A stretch of 64,000 nt of DNA from NCEH01 sp040049195. GTDB lineage: Bacteria > Pseudomonadota > Alphaproteobacteria > Rhizobiales > Xanthobacteraceae. The position numbers were made by a program, and so were the translations under genes. Below are positions 18,442-27,045 of this stretch, piece after piece. The number at the start of each line of letters is the position of its first letter. Within the stretch, counting starts at the first letter, position 1. The stretch is taken from NCBI RefSeq assembly GCF_040049195.1, contig NZ_JBDZDL010000007.1, one strand, 5' to 3'. The notes beneath the pieces are model-generated. The model searched no databases. It had not been told where the DNA came from and was given only the letters and a program-made list of their open reading frames with translations.

Positions 18442-19767
18442 TCAGAGCAAGGCGGTGCCGTTCTCCTGCAGGACGGCACCCGCCAGATAAAGCGAACCGG
18501 CGATCAGCACGCGCGGCGGCGGCACGAGCGGAAAGGACGCGAGCCCGTCCAGCGCTGCCCCAACATCGCGCGCCACCGAGCCGGACATGCCGAGCGCGGC
18601 GGCGGCCGCAGCCACCTCCTCCGGAGACAGGCCCTTGTGCTCGCCCGGGACCGGAACCGCGATCACCTCGCGGGCGAGGCCCGCGAACGGCGCCAGGAAT
18701 GAGGAGACATCCTTCGAGCCCAGCATGCCCACGATCATCACCAGGGGGCGCGCATAGCGCTCCTCAAGCTCCGCCAAGGCATTGGCGAGCGCGGCCCCGC
18801 CCGCGGCATTGTGCCCGCCGTCGAGCCACACTTCCACGTCGCCCGGCGCGCGGGCCGTCAGCGGACCCGGCGCGAGGCGCTGAAGCCGCGCCGGCCAGTC
18901 CGCCGCCCGCAGCCCGTCCTCAATGGCGGCTGCGGTCACGCCCAATTGCGGCAGCGCGCGCAAAGTCGCGACCGAAAGGCCGGCATTGTCGATCTGGTGC
19001 GCGCCCATCAGGCGCGGCCGAGGCAGATCCAGAAGGCCCGCCTCGTCGGAATAGACGAGCCGTCCCGCCTCCTCATGTACCGTCCATTGCTGGCCGCGCG
19101 CGAACACCGGCGCCAGCTTGCGCGCCGCCGCGCGCTCGATCACCTCCAGCGCCTCGTCGGGCTGGGCGGCAACGATCACCGGGGCGCGGCGCTTGATGAT
19201 GCCGGCCTTCTCGGCGGCGATCAGCTCAAGGGTCGGCCCGAGAAAGTCCACATGGTCGATGGACAGCGGCGTGATGACGCTGGCGAGCGGGGCATCGACC
19301 ACATTGGTGGCATCGAGCCGCCCGCCGAGGCCCACCTCCAGCAGCAGCACATCCGCCGGCACCTGCGCGAACAGGACGAAGGCGGCCGCGGTCGTGATCT
19401 CGAAAAGGGTGATGGGCTGACCCGCATTGGCGGTTTCCACCTGGTCGAGCGCGTCCGAGAGAGCTTCATCGCTCACCAGCGCGCCGGCGAGGCGGATGCG
19501 CTCGTTGAACCGCACCAGATGGGGAGACGTGTAGACGTGCACGCGCTTTCCCGCCGCCTCCAGCGCCGCGCGCAGGAAGGCGATGGTGGACCCCTTGCCG
19601 TTGGTACCCGCCACGTGAATGACGGGGGGCAGGCGCAATTCGGGATGGTCGAGCGCGGCGAGCAGGCGGTGGACCCGATCCAGCGACAGGTCGATGCGCT
19701 GGGGATGGAGCGCCGCGAGGCGCTCCAGTATGGCGTCGGGTCCGCCGACGGGGCGGGAGAGGGACAT
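18442..19767 (-). CDS. folC: Bifunctional folylpolyglutamate / dihydrofolate synthase
   Basis: This 441-residue cytoplasmic ligase adds glutamate to dihydropteroate and folates using ATP. The Mur-ligase-type P-loop is seen as HVAGTNGKGSTIAFLR near residue 49. It is followed by the folate-site segment YTSPHLVRFNERIR and the metal and glutamate-binding segments (SIDHVDFLG, LDGGHNAAGG). Length and motif order are normal. It is the last gene of the accD-folC pair, 53 bp downstream of accD, an arrangement widely seen in alphaproteobacteria. The small gene at 18207-18413 converges on it from the other side. Confidence 0.96.
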   Translation of the reverse strand: MSLSRPVGGPDAILERLAALHPQRIDLSLDRVHRLLAALDHPELRLPPVIHVAGTNGKGSTIAFLRAALEAAGKRVHVYTSPHLVRFNERIRLAGALVSDEALSDALDQVETANAGQPITLFEITTAAAFVLFAQVPADVLLLEVGLGGRLDATNVVDAPLASVITPLSIDHVDFLGPTLELIAAEKAGIIKRRAPVIVAAQPDEALEVIERAAARKLAPVFARGQQWTVHEEAGRLVYSDEAGLLDLPRPRLMGAHQIDNAGLSVATLRALPQLGVTAAAIEDGLRAADWPARLQRLAPGPLTARAPGDVEVWLDGGHNAAGGAALANALAELEERYARPLVMIVGMLGSKDVSSFLAPFAGLAREVIAVPVPGEHKGLSPEEVAAAAAALGMSGSVARDVGAALDGLASFPLVPPPRVLIAGSLYLAGAVLQENGTALL

Positions 19768-19820
19768 CGTCTTCTACCCCTGCGCGGCTGCGGCCGCGCG
19801 GCGCAATGGGTGGATGGAGA

Positions 19821-20714
19821 TCACGCGGCGGCGGGGCGCGGCAGGCGCCCCTTGGGCGGCACGGCCGGCGCCTTCACCAGGATGCGGCACAGCCGACCCA
19901 GCGTCTCGCGCATCTGGTGGCGATGCACCACCATGTCGATCATGCCGTGCTCACGCAGATATTCCGCGCGCTGGAAGCCGTCCGGAAGCTTCTCGCGAAT
20001 GGTCTGCTCGATCACGCGCGGACCCGCAAAGCCAATGAGGGCGCCCGGTTCGGCGATCTGGATGTCGCCCAGCATGGCGTAGGAAGCGGTGACCCCGCCC
20101 GTGGTCGGGTTGGTGAGAACCACGATGTAAGGCTTCTTCGCCTCGCGCAGTTCCTGGATCGCCACCGTGGTGCGCGGCATCTGCATGAGAGACAGGATCC
20201 CCTCCTGCATGCGCGCGCCGCCGGAGGCTGCAAACATGATGAAGGGCGTGCCCTTCTCGGCGGCGGTCTGAAGCCCCTTCACCACCGCCTCGCCCGCCGC
20301 CATGCCGAGCGAGCCGCCCATGAAGCCGAAATCTTGCACCGCGATGGTCACGGGCAGGGCTTCCAGCAGGCCGGTCGCGACCTTCACGGCATCCTGCATG
20401 CCGGTCTTGGTGCGGGCGTCCTTGAGGCGATCCGCATAGCGCCGCTCGTCGCGGAACTTCAGCGGGTCGATGGCCACCTCGGGCAAGGCCACCTCTTCAT
20501 AGGCGCCGTCATCGAACGTGGCTTTCAGCCGTTTCACGGCATCCATGCGCATGTGATAGCCGGAACCGGGTATCACATAGAGATTGGCCTCCAGATCCTT
20601 GTGGAACACCATCTGCCCGGTTTCCGGGCACTTCACCCACAGATTCTCCGGCACATCCCGGCGGGCCAGGAAATTACGGATCTTCGGGCGGACGACGTTG
20701 GAAATCCAATTCAA
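19821..20714 (-). CDS. accD: Acetyl-CoA carboxylase carboxyltransferase subunit beta
   Basis: AccD forms the carboxyltransferase with AccA. The family normally begins MNWISNVVRPK. Here that position is a TTG codon (20712-20714) preceded by GGAG at 8 bases, giving 297 residues. An ATG ten codons upstream (20744) has no visible ribosome binding site. The carboxyltransferase core is intact (FMGGSLGMAAGE, ASGGARMQEG, TNPTTGGVTASYA). The N-terminal zinc ribbon known from E. coli is degenerate: only Cys29 of the four cysteines remains, and the others are replaced by Thr, Pro and Ser. I recall a similar loss in other Rhizobiales proteins. It is followed by folC. Confidence 0.95.
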   Translation of the reverse strand: MNWISNVVRPKIRNFLARRDVPENLWVKCPETGQMVFHKDLEANLYVIPGSGYHMRMDAVKRLKATFDDGAYEEVALPEVAIDPLKFRDERRYADRLKDARTKTGMQDAVKVATGLLEALPVTIAVQDFGFMGGSLGMAAGEAVVKGLQTAAEKGTPFIMFAASGGARMQEGILSLMQMPRTTVAIQELREAKKPYIVVLTNPTTGGVTASYAMLGDIQIAEPGALIGFAGPRVIEQTIREKLPDGFQRAEYLREHGMIDMVVHRHQMRETLGRLCRILVKAPAVPPKGRLPRPAAA

Positions 20715-20924
20715 GGAGAATGCTCCGGCTGTGGCGGGCTCCATGTAATACCGAGCGGGCAGGAACGGAAGTGCGGTCGCGCTGCGCTGCGAAATTCCTC
20801 GCGCCGCCGACCCTTGCGTAATCTCGCAGCACGGCTTGGGCGCGCATGGTGGCGAAACCACGGCACCAGATGATTATTCCGTAGGGAATGAAAATGCGCC
20901 CGCATTTTTGATTGGACCCCGTTT

Positions 20925-20939
20925 CTTAAACGGTTTAAG
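20925..20939. promoter_or_regulatory. Perfect 15-bp palindrome, candidate operator for the DUF3311/symporter pair
   Basis: CTTAAAC-G-GTTTAAG is a perfect palindrome, 36 bp upstream of the GTG start of the DUF3311 gene, in AT-rich DNA. A shorter inverted repeat, ATTCC-GTAG-GGAAT, lies at 20876-20889 in the same divergent gap after accD. Neither matches a regulator I can name. Confidence 0.4.
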
Positions 20940-20975
20940 CGGCCCTCCGATTAAGAACCAGAAGGTTTCCCTAAG

Positions 20976-21143
20976 GTGCGCTTCCTCCTGCTCTTGCCCT
21001 TCATCGGGCTGCTGTGGGTGCCGTTCTACAATGAACGCCTGCCCGAGCTTTTCGGCTTCCCATTTTTCTATTGGTATCAATTGGCATGGGTGCCGCTCAC
21101 CTCGCTTTTGACCTTCGTCGTATATAAGGCGACCAAGGAATGA
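20976..21143 (+). CDS. DUF3311 small membrane protein
   Basis: This 55-residue protein has two membrane segments (LLLLPFIGLLWVPFY and PFFYWYQLAWVPLT) and matches the DUF3311 pattern. It starts at GTG with GAAGG 10 bases upstream, and an in-frame TAA at 20952 blocks any much longer version. Its stop overlaps the start of the sodium:solute symporter gene by the ATGA arrangement. DUF3311 proteins are regularly encoded just before symporters of this family, for example yhjC-yhjB in Bacillus. They are presumed accessory subunits, although no function has been shown. Confidence 0.82.
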   Translation: MRFLLLLPFIGLLWVPFYNERLPELFGFPFFYWYQLAWVPLTSLLTFVVYKATKE

Positions 21144-22627
21144 TCGGCTCCATCGATTGGACCGCGCTGTCGGTCTTCCTGTTTTTTTTCGTGCTCGTCA
21201 CCGTGATGGGCTTCATCGCATCGCGCTGGAAGGCAGCCGACGATCACGCCAAGCTCGAGGAATGGGGCCTTGGCGGGCGCCAGTTCGGGGTCTGGATCAC
21301 CTGGTTCCTGGTGGGCGGCGATTTCTACACCGCTTATACGGTCATCGCCGTGCCGGCGCTGGTCTATGCGGTGGGCGCTTACGGCTTCTTCGCCCTGCCC
21401 TACACGATCATCGTCTATCCCTTCATTTTCCTCGTCATGCCCAAGCTGTGGAAGGTCGCACATGCCAGCGGGCATGTGACGGCGGCGGACGTGGTGCACG
21501 GCATGTATGGCAGCCGCGCGCTGGAGCTGGTGGTCGCAATCACCGGCCTCATCGCGACCATGCCCTATATCGCGCTTCAATTGGTGGGCATGCAGGCGGT
21601 GATCTCGGCCATGGGGCTGACCGGGGAATTCCCCATCATCGCCGCCTTCCTGATCCTCGCGCTTTATACCTATTCGGCGGGCCTGCGGGCGCCGGCGCTG
21701 ATCGCTTTCGTCAAGGACATCATGATCTATGTGGTGGTCCTGGTGGCGGTGGTGCTAGTGCCCATGGTGCTCGGCGGCTATGGCGCAGTGTTCCATGCGG
21801 CGGATCTCGCCTTCCAGGCCAAGGGCGGCGCGACCGGCCTCACCCTCCAGCCCCAGCAGATGCTGCCCTATGCGACCCTGGCGCTCGGCTCGGCGCTTGC
21901 CGCCTTCATGTACCCGCACACCTTGACCGGCGTGTTCGCGGCGCAAAGCGCCGACACCATCCGCAAGAACGCCATCCTGCTGCCGGCCTATACGGTGCTG
22001 CTCGGCCTCATCGCCCTGCTCGGCTACATGGCGCATGCGGCCGGGGTGAAGGTGACCAGCCCCACGGACGTGGTGCCAGTGCTGTTCAAGACCCTGTTCC
22101 CGAGCTGGTTCGCCGGCTTCGCCTTCGCCGCCATCGGCATCGGCGCGCTGGTGCCGGCGGCGGTGATGTCCATCGGCGCCTCCAACCTGTTCACCCGCAA
22201 TGTGTGGAAGGCCTATGTGAACCCGGCCGTCACCGACGCGGGCGAAGCGCAGGTGGCCAAGATCGTGTCGCTGGTGGTGAAGGTGGGCGCCCTCGCCTGC
22301 ATCATCTTCCTGCCGACAAAATTTGCCATCGACCTGCAATTGCTGGGCGGCCTCTGGATCCTCCAGACCTTCCCCGCGGTGGTGTTCGGGCTGTTCACCC
22401 GCTGGTTCCGGGCCGGCGCCCTGCTGGCCGGCTGGGCGGTGGGCATCGGCGGCGGATCGTTCATCGTGTTCTCCGATGGGCTGGTGCCGGTGCACCGCAT
22501 GATCCTCGGGGGCGAATCGTACACGATCTATGTGGGCCTGCTGGCGCTCGCCGCCAATCTGGTGGTCGCGGCTGGTGGCACGCTGCTGCTCAACGTCGTT
22601 TCTCCCCGTCGCACGGCACGCGCCTGA
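21140..22627 (+). CDS. Sodium:solute symporter (SSS) family transporter
   Basis: This 495-residue inner-membrane protein has about thirteen hydrophobic segments and an SSS-family N-terminus, including the GGRQFGVWITWFLVGGDFY segment. Members import sugars, amino acids, organic acids or vitamins with sodium ions. The gene is translationally coupled to the DUF3311 gene. The substrate cannot be inferred: the downstream convergent choloylglycine-hydrolase-family gene is not evidently linked. The pair separates accD from trpA, which are commonly adjacent in related bacteria, so it appears to be an insertion into that order. Confidence 0.93.
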   Translation: MIGSIDWTALSVFLFFFVLVTVMGFIASRWKAADDHAKLEEWGLGGRQFGVWITWFLVGGDFYTAYTVIAVPALVYAVGAYGFFALPYTIIVYPFIFLVMPKLWKVAHASGHVTAADVVHGMYGSRALELVVAITGLIATMPYIALQLVGMQAVISAMGLTGEFPIIAAFLILALYTYSAGLRAPALIAFVKDIMIYVVVLVAVVLVPMVLGGYGAVFHAADLAFQAKGGATGLTLQPQQMLPYATLALGSALAAFMYPHTLTGVFAAQSADTIRKNAILLPAYTVLLGLIALLGYMAHAAGVKVTSPTDVVPVLFKTLFPSWFAGFAFAAIGIGALVPAAVMSIGASNLFTRNVWKAYVNPAVTDAGEAQVAKIVSLVVKVGALACIIFLPTKFAIDLQLLGGLWILQTFPAVVFGLFTRWFRAGALLAGWAVGIGGGSFIVFSDGLVPVHRMILGGESYTIYVGLLALAANLVVAAGGTLLLNVVSPRRTARA

Positions 22628-22635
22628 CCGCTCTC

Positions 22636-22659
22636 CCCGCCCCGGCCGACCGGGGCGGG
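22636..22659. terminator. GC-rich hairpin between convergent genes
   Basis: CCCGCCCCGG (22636-22645) and CCGGGGCGGG (22650-22659) form a perfect 10-bp stem with a CCGA loop, 8 bp after the symporter stop and 10 bp before the end of the convergent gene. There is no T tract, but the position favours a shared terminator. Confidence 0.6.
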
Positions 22660-22669
22660 CCAGGCGCCC

Positions 22670-23755
22670 TCAGTTCTTCGCCGGCAGGAAGGTGAAGGGC
22701 GTCGCCACCTCGAACTGCACCGCCGCATTGCCGGAATAGACCCTGCCGCCTTCAAGCGTCAGCTTCTTCACCGGCGCGCCGGCTTTCAGGTCGAGGTCGG
22801 AGAGCGGCACCCAGAAGGCATTGGGGCTGGTGGAGGAATCGAAGAAATAGACCCTGTTCTTCTGGTCCGCGACGCTGCGCCAGAGGGACGAGGAGATGTT
22901 CGGCTGGTTTGGCGTGGTGATGCCGAGCGGCACGCCGACGCTGCGCATTACGCCGAGCACGCTGAGGGCGGCCTGGTTGGCATAGCTCTGCCCCGGAACC
23001 GCCGAAATGAAGCGCGGATCGGCCTGCTTCGGCACCGCGTGGATGAGGAACGAGGCGCGGGCAAAGCGATCCGACGCGCGGTTCGTGCCGGGCAGGAAGG
23101 TGAGCCCGCCGATTTCCTCCCAATAGGTGTTGAGCGCCAATTGCTGGTCGAACGTGGGCGAGTTGGTCATCACCTGATATTGCTTGCCATGATGGATGAC
23201 GAGCTTGCCGCCGATATATTCGAGGATCGCGGAATCTCCGCTGGCGTCGGAAAGGGCGAGGTGGAGCTGTGCCGGAACACCGTTCGGCAGCATCGGCGCA
23301 ACGATTCGGAACGGCTCCTTCTCCAGCGCAGCCACAGCCTCGGAGACCGAACCGAACATGTCGAGCACATATTGGGCCCATACCGAAATCGACATGGGTG
23401 GCTTGCCGGTGTCGTGGCCATAATCGGACTCATCGAGATAGAGCAGGTTCACCACCAGCCCCTCTTCATTGATGCCGTCAGCGGTACCGACATCGTAACC
23501 CGAGGCGATCAGGCTGCCGTATTTCGAGACCCATTTGGGCGCCGTCGGGCCGGCAGCGCCGTCACGCGCCATGCCTTTCGGAAAAGCCCAGAGATTGGTG
23601 CGCATGTCCTCCGCCCAATCCATCGAGCGGCCGGTGATGACGAGGCCGTCGGCTCCGACATACAGCGCCCGGGTACAAGCGGCGGCCGGGCTGGCCGCCA
23701 GCAGTGAGCCGGCAAGCAGGGCGGCAATGAAGCGGGTGGCACGCGAGTGAAGCAT
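22670..23755 (-). CDS. Linear amide C-N hydrolase, choloylglycine hydrolase family
   Basis: This 361-residue protein belongs to the Ntn-hydrolase family that includes bile salt hydrolase and penicillin V acylase. A signal peptide (residues 1-26, ending ASPAAA) precedes Cys27. Cleavage would expose Cys27 as the N-terminal nucleophile, as seen in periplasmic Gram-negative members. Further family features are the segments ITGRSMDWAED, DGINEEGLVVNLLYLDES and VMTNSPTFDQQL. In Gram-negative bacteria such enzymes can hydrolyse penicillin V or acyl-homoserine lactones, but the substrate here is unknown. It sits 108 bp downstream of trpA on the same strand and converges with the symporter gene. Confidence 0.9.
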   Translation of the reverse strand: MLHSRATRFIAALLAGSLLAASPAAACTRALYVGADGLVITGRSMDWAEDMRTNLWAFPKGMARDGAAGPTAPKWVSKYGSLIASGYDVGTADGINEEGLVVNLLYLDESDYGHDTGKPPMSISVWAQYVLDMFGSVSEAVAALEKEPFRIVAPMLPNGVPAQLHLALSDASGDSAILEYIGGKLVIHHGKQYQVMTNSPTFDQQLALNTYWEEIGGLTFLPGTNRASDRFARASFLIHAVPKQADPRFISAVPGQSYANQAALSVLGVMRSVGVPLGITTPNQPNISSSLWRSVADQKNRVYFFDSSTSPNAFWVPLSDLDLKAGAPVKKLTLEGGRVYSGNAAVQFEVATPFTFLPAKN

Positions 23756-23863
23756 GTGAACCTCCCATTAGGATGGGAGGAAGCATCGGCCTGCCGGCTT
23801 CCCCGCCGCCATGAGGCGGATCAAGAACGCCGCTGTTCGCAATCCGCGGAATTAGGGATGGCC

Positions 23864-24703
23864 TTACTCGGCCGCCTGACGGGAGACACCGCGCACCGCC
23901 GCAGCGAGATCGCGCACCAGAGATTCCACGTCAGCCACGGTGCGGGGTGTCGCGACGCCCTTTTCGTCGAGTGACGCGCGCACGACGTCCACCAAGGCCG
24001 AGCCGACCACCACCGCATCGGCGCCGGCCGCGATCGCCGCCGCCTGAGCCGGTGTCTTCACCCCGAAGCCCACCGCCACCGGCAGGTCGGTGTGCCGCTT
24101 GATCCGTGCCACGGCGGCGGAGACCAGATCAGCGTCCGGCGTCGCAGCGCCCGTGATGCCGGTGATTGAGACGTAATAGACGAAGCCCGCCGTATGGGCG
24201 AGCACCGCCGGCAGGCGCTTGTCGTCGGTGGTCGGCGTGGCGAGGCGGATGAAGTCGAGGCCGGCGGCAAGCGCGGGCAGGCAAAGCTCGTCGTCCTCCT
24301 CGGGCGGCAGGTCCACCACGATGAGGCCGTCCACGCCGGCGTCTTTTGCATCCGTCAGGAAGCGGGAAACGCCATAGATATAGATGGGATTGTAATAGCC
24401 CATCAGCACGATCGGGGTCGCGCCGTCGCCTTCGCGGAAGGCGCGGACCATGGCCAGCGTCTTCGCCAGCGTCTGCCCGCCCTTGAGCGCCCGCAAGCCG
24501 GCGGCCTGAATGGCCGGGCCGTCCGCCATGGGGTCGGTGAACGGCACCCCGAGCTCGATCACGTCCGCCCCGGCCGCCGGCAATGCTTTGAGCACCGCCA
24601 GGGAGGTCGCGGCATCGGGATCGCCCGCCGTGATGAAGGTGACGAGGCCGGGACGGCCTTCAGCGGCAAGGGCGGCGAAGCGGGCGGTGATGCGGGTGGT
24701 CAT
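23864..24703 (-). CDS. trpA: Tryptophan synthase alpha subunit
   Basis: This 279-residue TIM-barrel enzyme cleaves indole-3-glycerol phosphate to indole and glyceraldehyde 3-phosphate, passing the indole to TrpB. Catalytic Glu and Asp lie in ADVIELGVPFTDPMADGP and in the GLIVVDLPPEE segment, and the phosphate-binding GVDGLI and VGFGVKTP regions are normal. The gene is downstream of trpB but is separated from it by a small secreted-protein gene, which is unusual because trpB and trpA are normally adjacent and coupled. Transcription probably runs from trpF. Confidence 0.97.
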   Translation of the reverse strand: MTTRITARFAALAAEGRPGLVTFITAGDPDAATSLAVLKALPAAGADVIELGVPFTDPMADGPAIQAAGLRALKGGQTLAKTLAMVRAFREGDGATPIVLMGYYNPIYIYGVSRFLTDAKDAGVDGLIVVDLPPEEDDELCLPALAAGLDFIRLATPTTDDKRLPAVLAHTAGFVYYVSITGITGAATPDADLVSAAVARIKRHTDLPVAVGFGVKTPAQAAAIAAGADAVVVGSALVDVVRASLDEKGVATPRTVADVESLVRDLAAAVRGVSRQAAE

Positions 24704-24770
24704 GATGCGTCTTTTGTTCGTCCCCTGCGAAAGGGGCCGACCGCGAGCGGCCGGAGAAAGTGAGACCCGC

Positions 24771-25124
24771 TCAGTTCGGGCTGGTGATGGCGCAGGTCGC
24801 CGACGTGGCGCTCGTGGCGCCCATCAGGCGGACCTGATCCGCCCCCGTGAGGCCGGGGAAGGTGGAGAACAAGGTCGTGGACGAGGTGCCGAGCTTCTTC
24901 TTGCTCTTGGAGAAGAAATCGCACGTCACCACGATCTGGCTCAGCATCAAGGTGCCGCCGTTGGCCACCTGCACGCTGATGAAGGCGCCGGTGGGATCGG
25001 TGATCACCGAGCCGGTGGTCAGGGTCAGGCCCGCCGGCGCCGCCGAAGCGGGGAGCACGCCGGGACCCGCGAAAGCGAGCGGAAGAGCAAGGCCCACGGC
25101 CGCGCAAACAGACGCAAATTTCAT
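24771..25124 (-). CDS. Small secreted hypothetical protein within the trp operon
   Basis: This 117-residue protein has a clear Sec signal peptide (MKFASVCAAVGLALPLAFAG, cleavage probably after ASA near residue 28). The mature part is short, beta-rich and Thr/Ser-rich, with two cysteines that could form a disulfide. I recognise no family. Its ATG overlaps the trpB stop codon (ATGA), so it is translationally coupled to trpB, and it lies 67 bp ahead of trpA. A role in tryptophan synthesis is unlikely for an exported protein, so the context suggests a lineage-specific insertion that kept operon transcription. Confidence 0.75.
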   Translation of the reverse strand: MKFASVCAAVGLALPLAFAGPGVLPASAAPAGLTLTTGSVITDPTGAFISVQVANGGTLMLSQIVVTCDFFSKSKKKLGTSSTTLFSTFPGLTGADQVRLMGATSATSATCAITSPN

Positions 25125-26332
25125 ATCTGGCCCCCCAGATGTTCCGCCACGGAGAAGATGTCCTTGTCGCCGCGGCCCGACAGATTGACGATCATGACAT
25201 GATCCTTCGGCTTGGTGGGCGCGATTTCCGCCGCCTTGGCGACGGCATGCGCGCTTTCCAGCGCCGGGATGATGCCCTCCTGCTTCGAGAGGAGGACGAA
25301 CGCGTCGAGCGCCTCCTGATCCGTGCAGGGAATGTATTTCACACGGCCCACGTCGTGCAGCCAGGAATGCTCCGGCCCGATTCCGGGATAATCGAGGCCG
25401 GCGGAGATGGAATGGGCGTCCTTGATCTGGCCGTCGCCGTCCATGATCAGATAGGTGCGGTTGCCATGCAGCACGCCCGGCCGTCCGCCCAGGATAGCGG
25501 CCGCGTGCTCGCCCGTGGAAATGCCATGACCCGCCGCCTCGACGCCGAAGATCTCCACCTCGGGATCATCGAGGAAGGCGTGGAACAGGCCGATGGCGTT
25601 GGAGCCGCCACCCACCGCCGCGACGAGCGAATTGGGCAGGCGGCCTTCCATCTCCTGGATCTGGGCGCGCGCCTCGGTGCCGATGATCGACTGAAAGTCC
25701 CGTACCATGGCCGGATAGGGATGCGGGCCGGCAACCGTGCCGATGCAATAGAAGGTGTTGTGCACATTGGTCACCCAATCGCGCAGCGCCTCGTTCATGG
25801 CATCCTTCAGCGTGCGCGTCCCGGATTGCACCGGCACCACGGTCGCGCCCAGCATGTTCATGCGGAACACATTCGGCTTCTGCCGCTCCACGTCCACCGC
25901 GCCCATATAGACCACGCACTCCAGGCCGAAGCGGGCGCACAGGGTCGCGGTGGCGACGCCGTGCTGGCCGGCGCCGGTCTCCGCGATGATGCGCTTCTTG
26001 CCCATGCGGCGCGCGAGCAGGATCTGCCCGAGCACGTTGTTCACCTTGTGGGAGCCGGTGTGGTTCAGCTCCTCGCGCTTGAGATAGATCTTCGCGCCAC
26101 CGAGATGCGCGGTGAGCCGCTCGGCGAAATAGAGCGGCGAGGGACGGCCCACATAATGGGTGAGATAGCCGTCCATCTCGGTCTTGAAGGCGGGATCGAC
26201 CTTGGCCGCCTCGTAGGCGGCCTGCAGCTCCAGCACCGCGGGCATGAGGGTCTCAGCGACGAAGCGGCCACCATGGATGCCGAAATGACCGCGCTCGTCC
26301 GGGCCGGTGCGATAGGAATTCAACGCAGTCAC
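25121..26332 (-). CDS. trpB: Tryptophan synthase beta subunit
   Basis: This 403-residue PLP enzyme condenses indole with serine to give tryptophan. The PLP-binding lysine is in ELNHTGSHKVNNVLGQ. The phosphate-binding glycine loop GGGSNAIG and the ammonium/indole tunnel residues are present. The protein starts MTALNSYRTGPDERGHFG. Its start overlaps the trpF stop by four bases, and its stop overlaps the start of the small secreted-protein gene in the same way. Length and motifs are standard for TrpB1. Confidence 0.98.
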   Translation of the reverse strand: MTALNSYRTGPDERGHFGIHGGRFVAETLMPAVLELQAAYEAAKVDPAFKTEMDGYLTHYVGRPSPLYFAERLTAHLGGAKIYLKREELNHTGSHKVNNVLGQILLARRMGKKRIIAETGAGQHGVATATLCARFGLECVVYMGAVDVERQKPNVFRMNMLGATVVPVQSGTRTLKDAMNEALRDWVTNVHNTFYCIGTVAGPHPYPAMVRDFQSIIGTEARAQIQEMEGRLPNSLVAAVGGGSNAIGLFHAFLDDPEVEIFGVEAAGHGISTGEHAAAILGGRPGVLHGNRTYLIMDGDGQIKDAHSISAGLDYPGIGPEHSWLHDVGRVKYIPCTDQEALDAFVLLSKQEGIIPALESAHAVAKAAEIAPTKPKDHVMIVNLSGRGDKDIFSVAEHLGGQI

Positions 26333-27033
26333 TTGGCTTGACTTTCCACCCTGGAGGCAAGGGACGCCGCGCGCGCGGCGCGGACGAAGGCAAAGATCTT
26401 TTCCGCCGATTTGACGCCGGGCGAAGTTTCGACACCGGAGGAGACATCGACGCCGTCGACCCGAACACGAGCAAGCGCCTGCGCCACATTGTCCGGATCC
26501 AGACCACCCGAAAGCATGATCGGGCGACCGGGGTCAAGGCCGTCGAGCACAGACCAGTCGAACACCCGTCCGTTGCCGCCCGGCAAAAGATCGTCCGGAG
26601 CGGGCTTGGCATCGAACAACAAGCGGTCGGCAACGGCTGCATAGGCCGGCACGATATCGAGATCGGCGGCGCGGGCGATGCTGAGCGCTTTCATCACCGG
26701 CAGACCAAAGCGCGCGCGGATCGCAGCGACCCGTTCGGCCGTTTCGCGTCCATGCAATTGCAGAATATCCGGCTTCACCGCTTCCAGGATATCGCCGAGC
26801 AGCGCGTCGTCCGGATCCACCAGCAGCGCCACCTTGAGCGCACGGCCATTCACCTGGGCGGACAGCGCGGCGGCATCGGACAGGTGGAGATGGCGCGGGC
26901 TTTTGGGAAAATGCACGAAGCCGACGAGGTCGGCGCCGGCTTCCAGCGTCGCATCGAGCGCGGCGGCGCTGTTAACGCCGCAGATCTTCACTTCGATGCT
27001 CGGCTTGGAACCACCCGTAACCAACGCGCCCAT
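26329..27033 (-). CDS. trpF: Phosphoribosylanthranilate isomerase
   Basis: TrpF converts phosphoribosylanthranilate to the carboxyphenylamino-deoxyribulose phosphate in tryptophan synthesis. The active-site cysteine is in VKICGVNS, and the Asp-containing segments (LVDPDDALLG, LSGGLDPDNV) are present. I chose the ATG at 27033 (234 residues). A GTG ten codons upstream falls inside a 20-bp palindrome and adds residues absent from the family. The gene is coupled to trpB by a four-base overlap. It follows the NDUFA9-like gene at 27086. Confidence 0.95.
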   Translation of the reverse strand: MGALVTGGSKPSIEVKICGVNSAAALDATLEAGADLVGFVHFPKSPRHLHLSDAAALSAQVNGRALKVALLVDPDDALLGDILEAVKPDILQLHGRETAERVAAIRARFGLPVMKALSIARAADLDIVPAYAAVADRLLFDAKPAPDDLLPGGNGRVFDWSVLDGLDPGRPIMLSGGLDPDNVAQALARVRVDGVDVSSGVETSPGVKSAEKIFAFVRAARAASLASRVESQAK

Positions 27034-27045
27034 TTCACCACCGCC

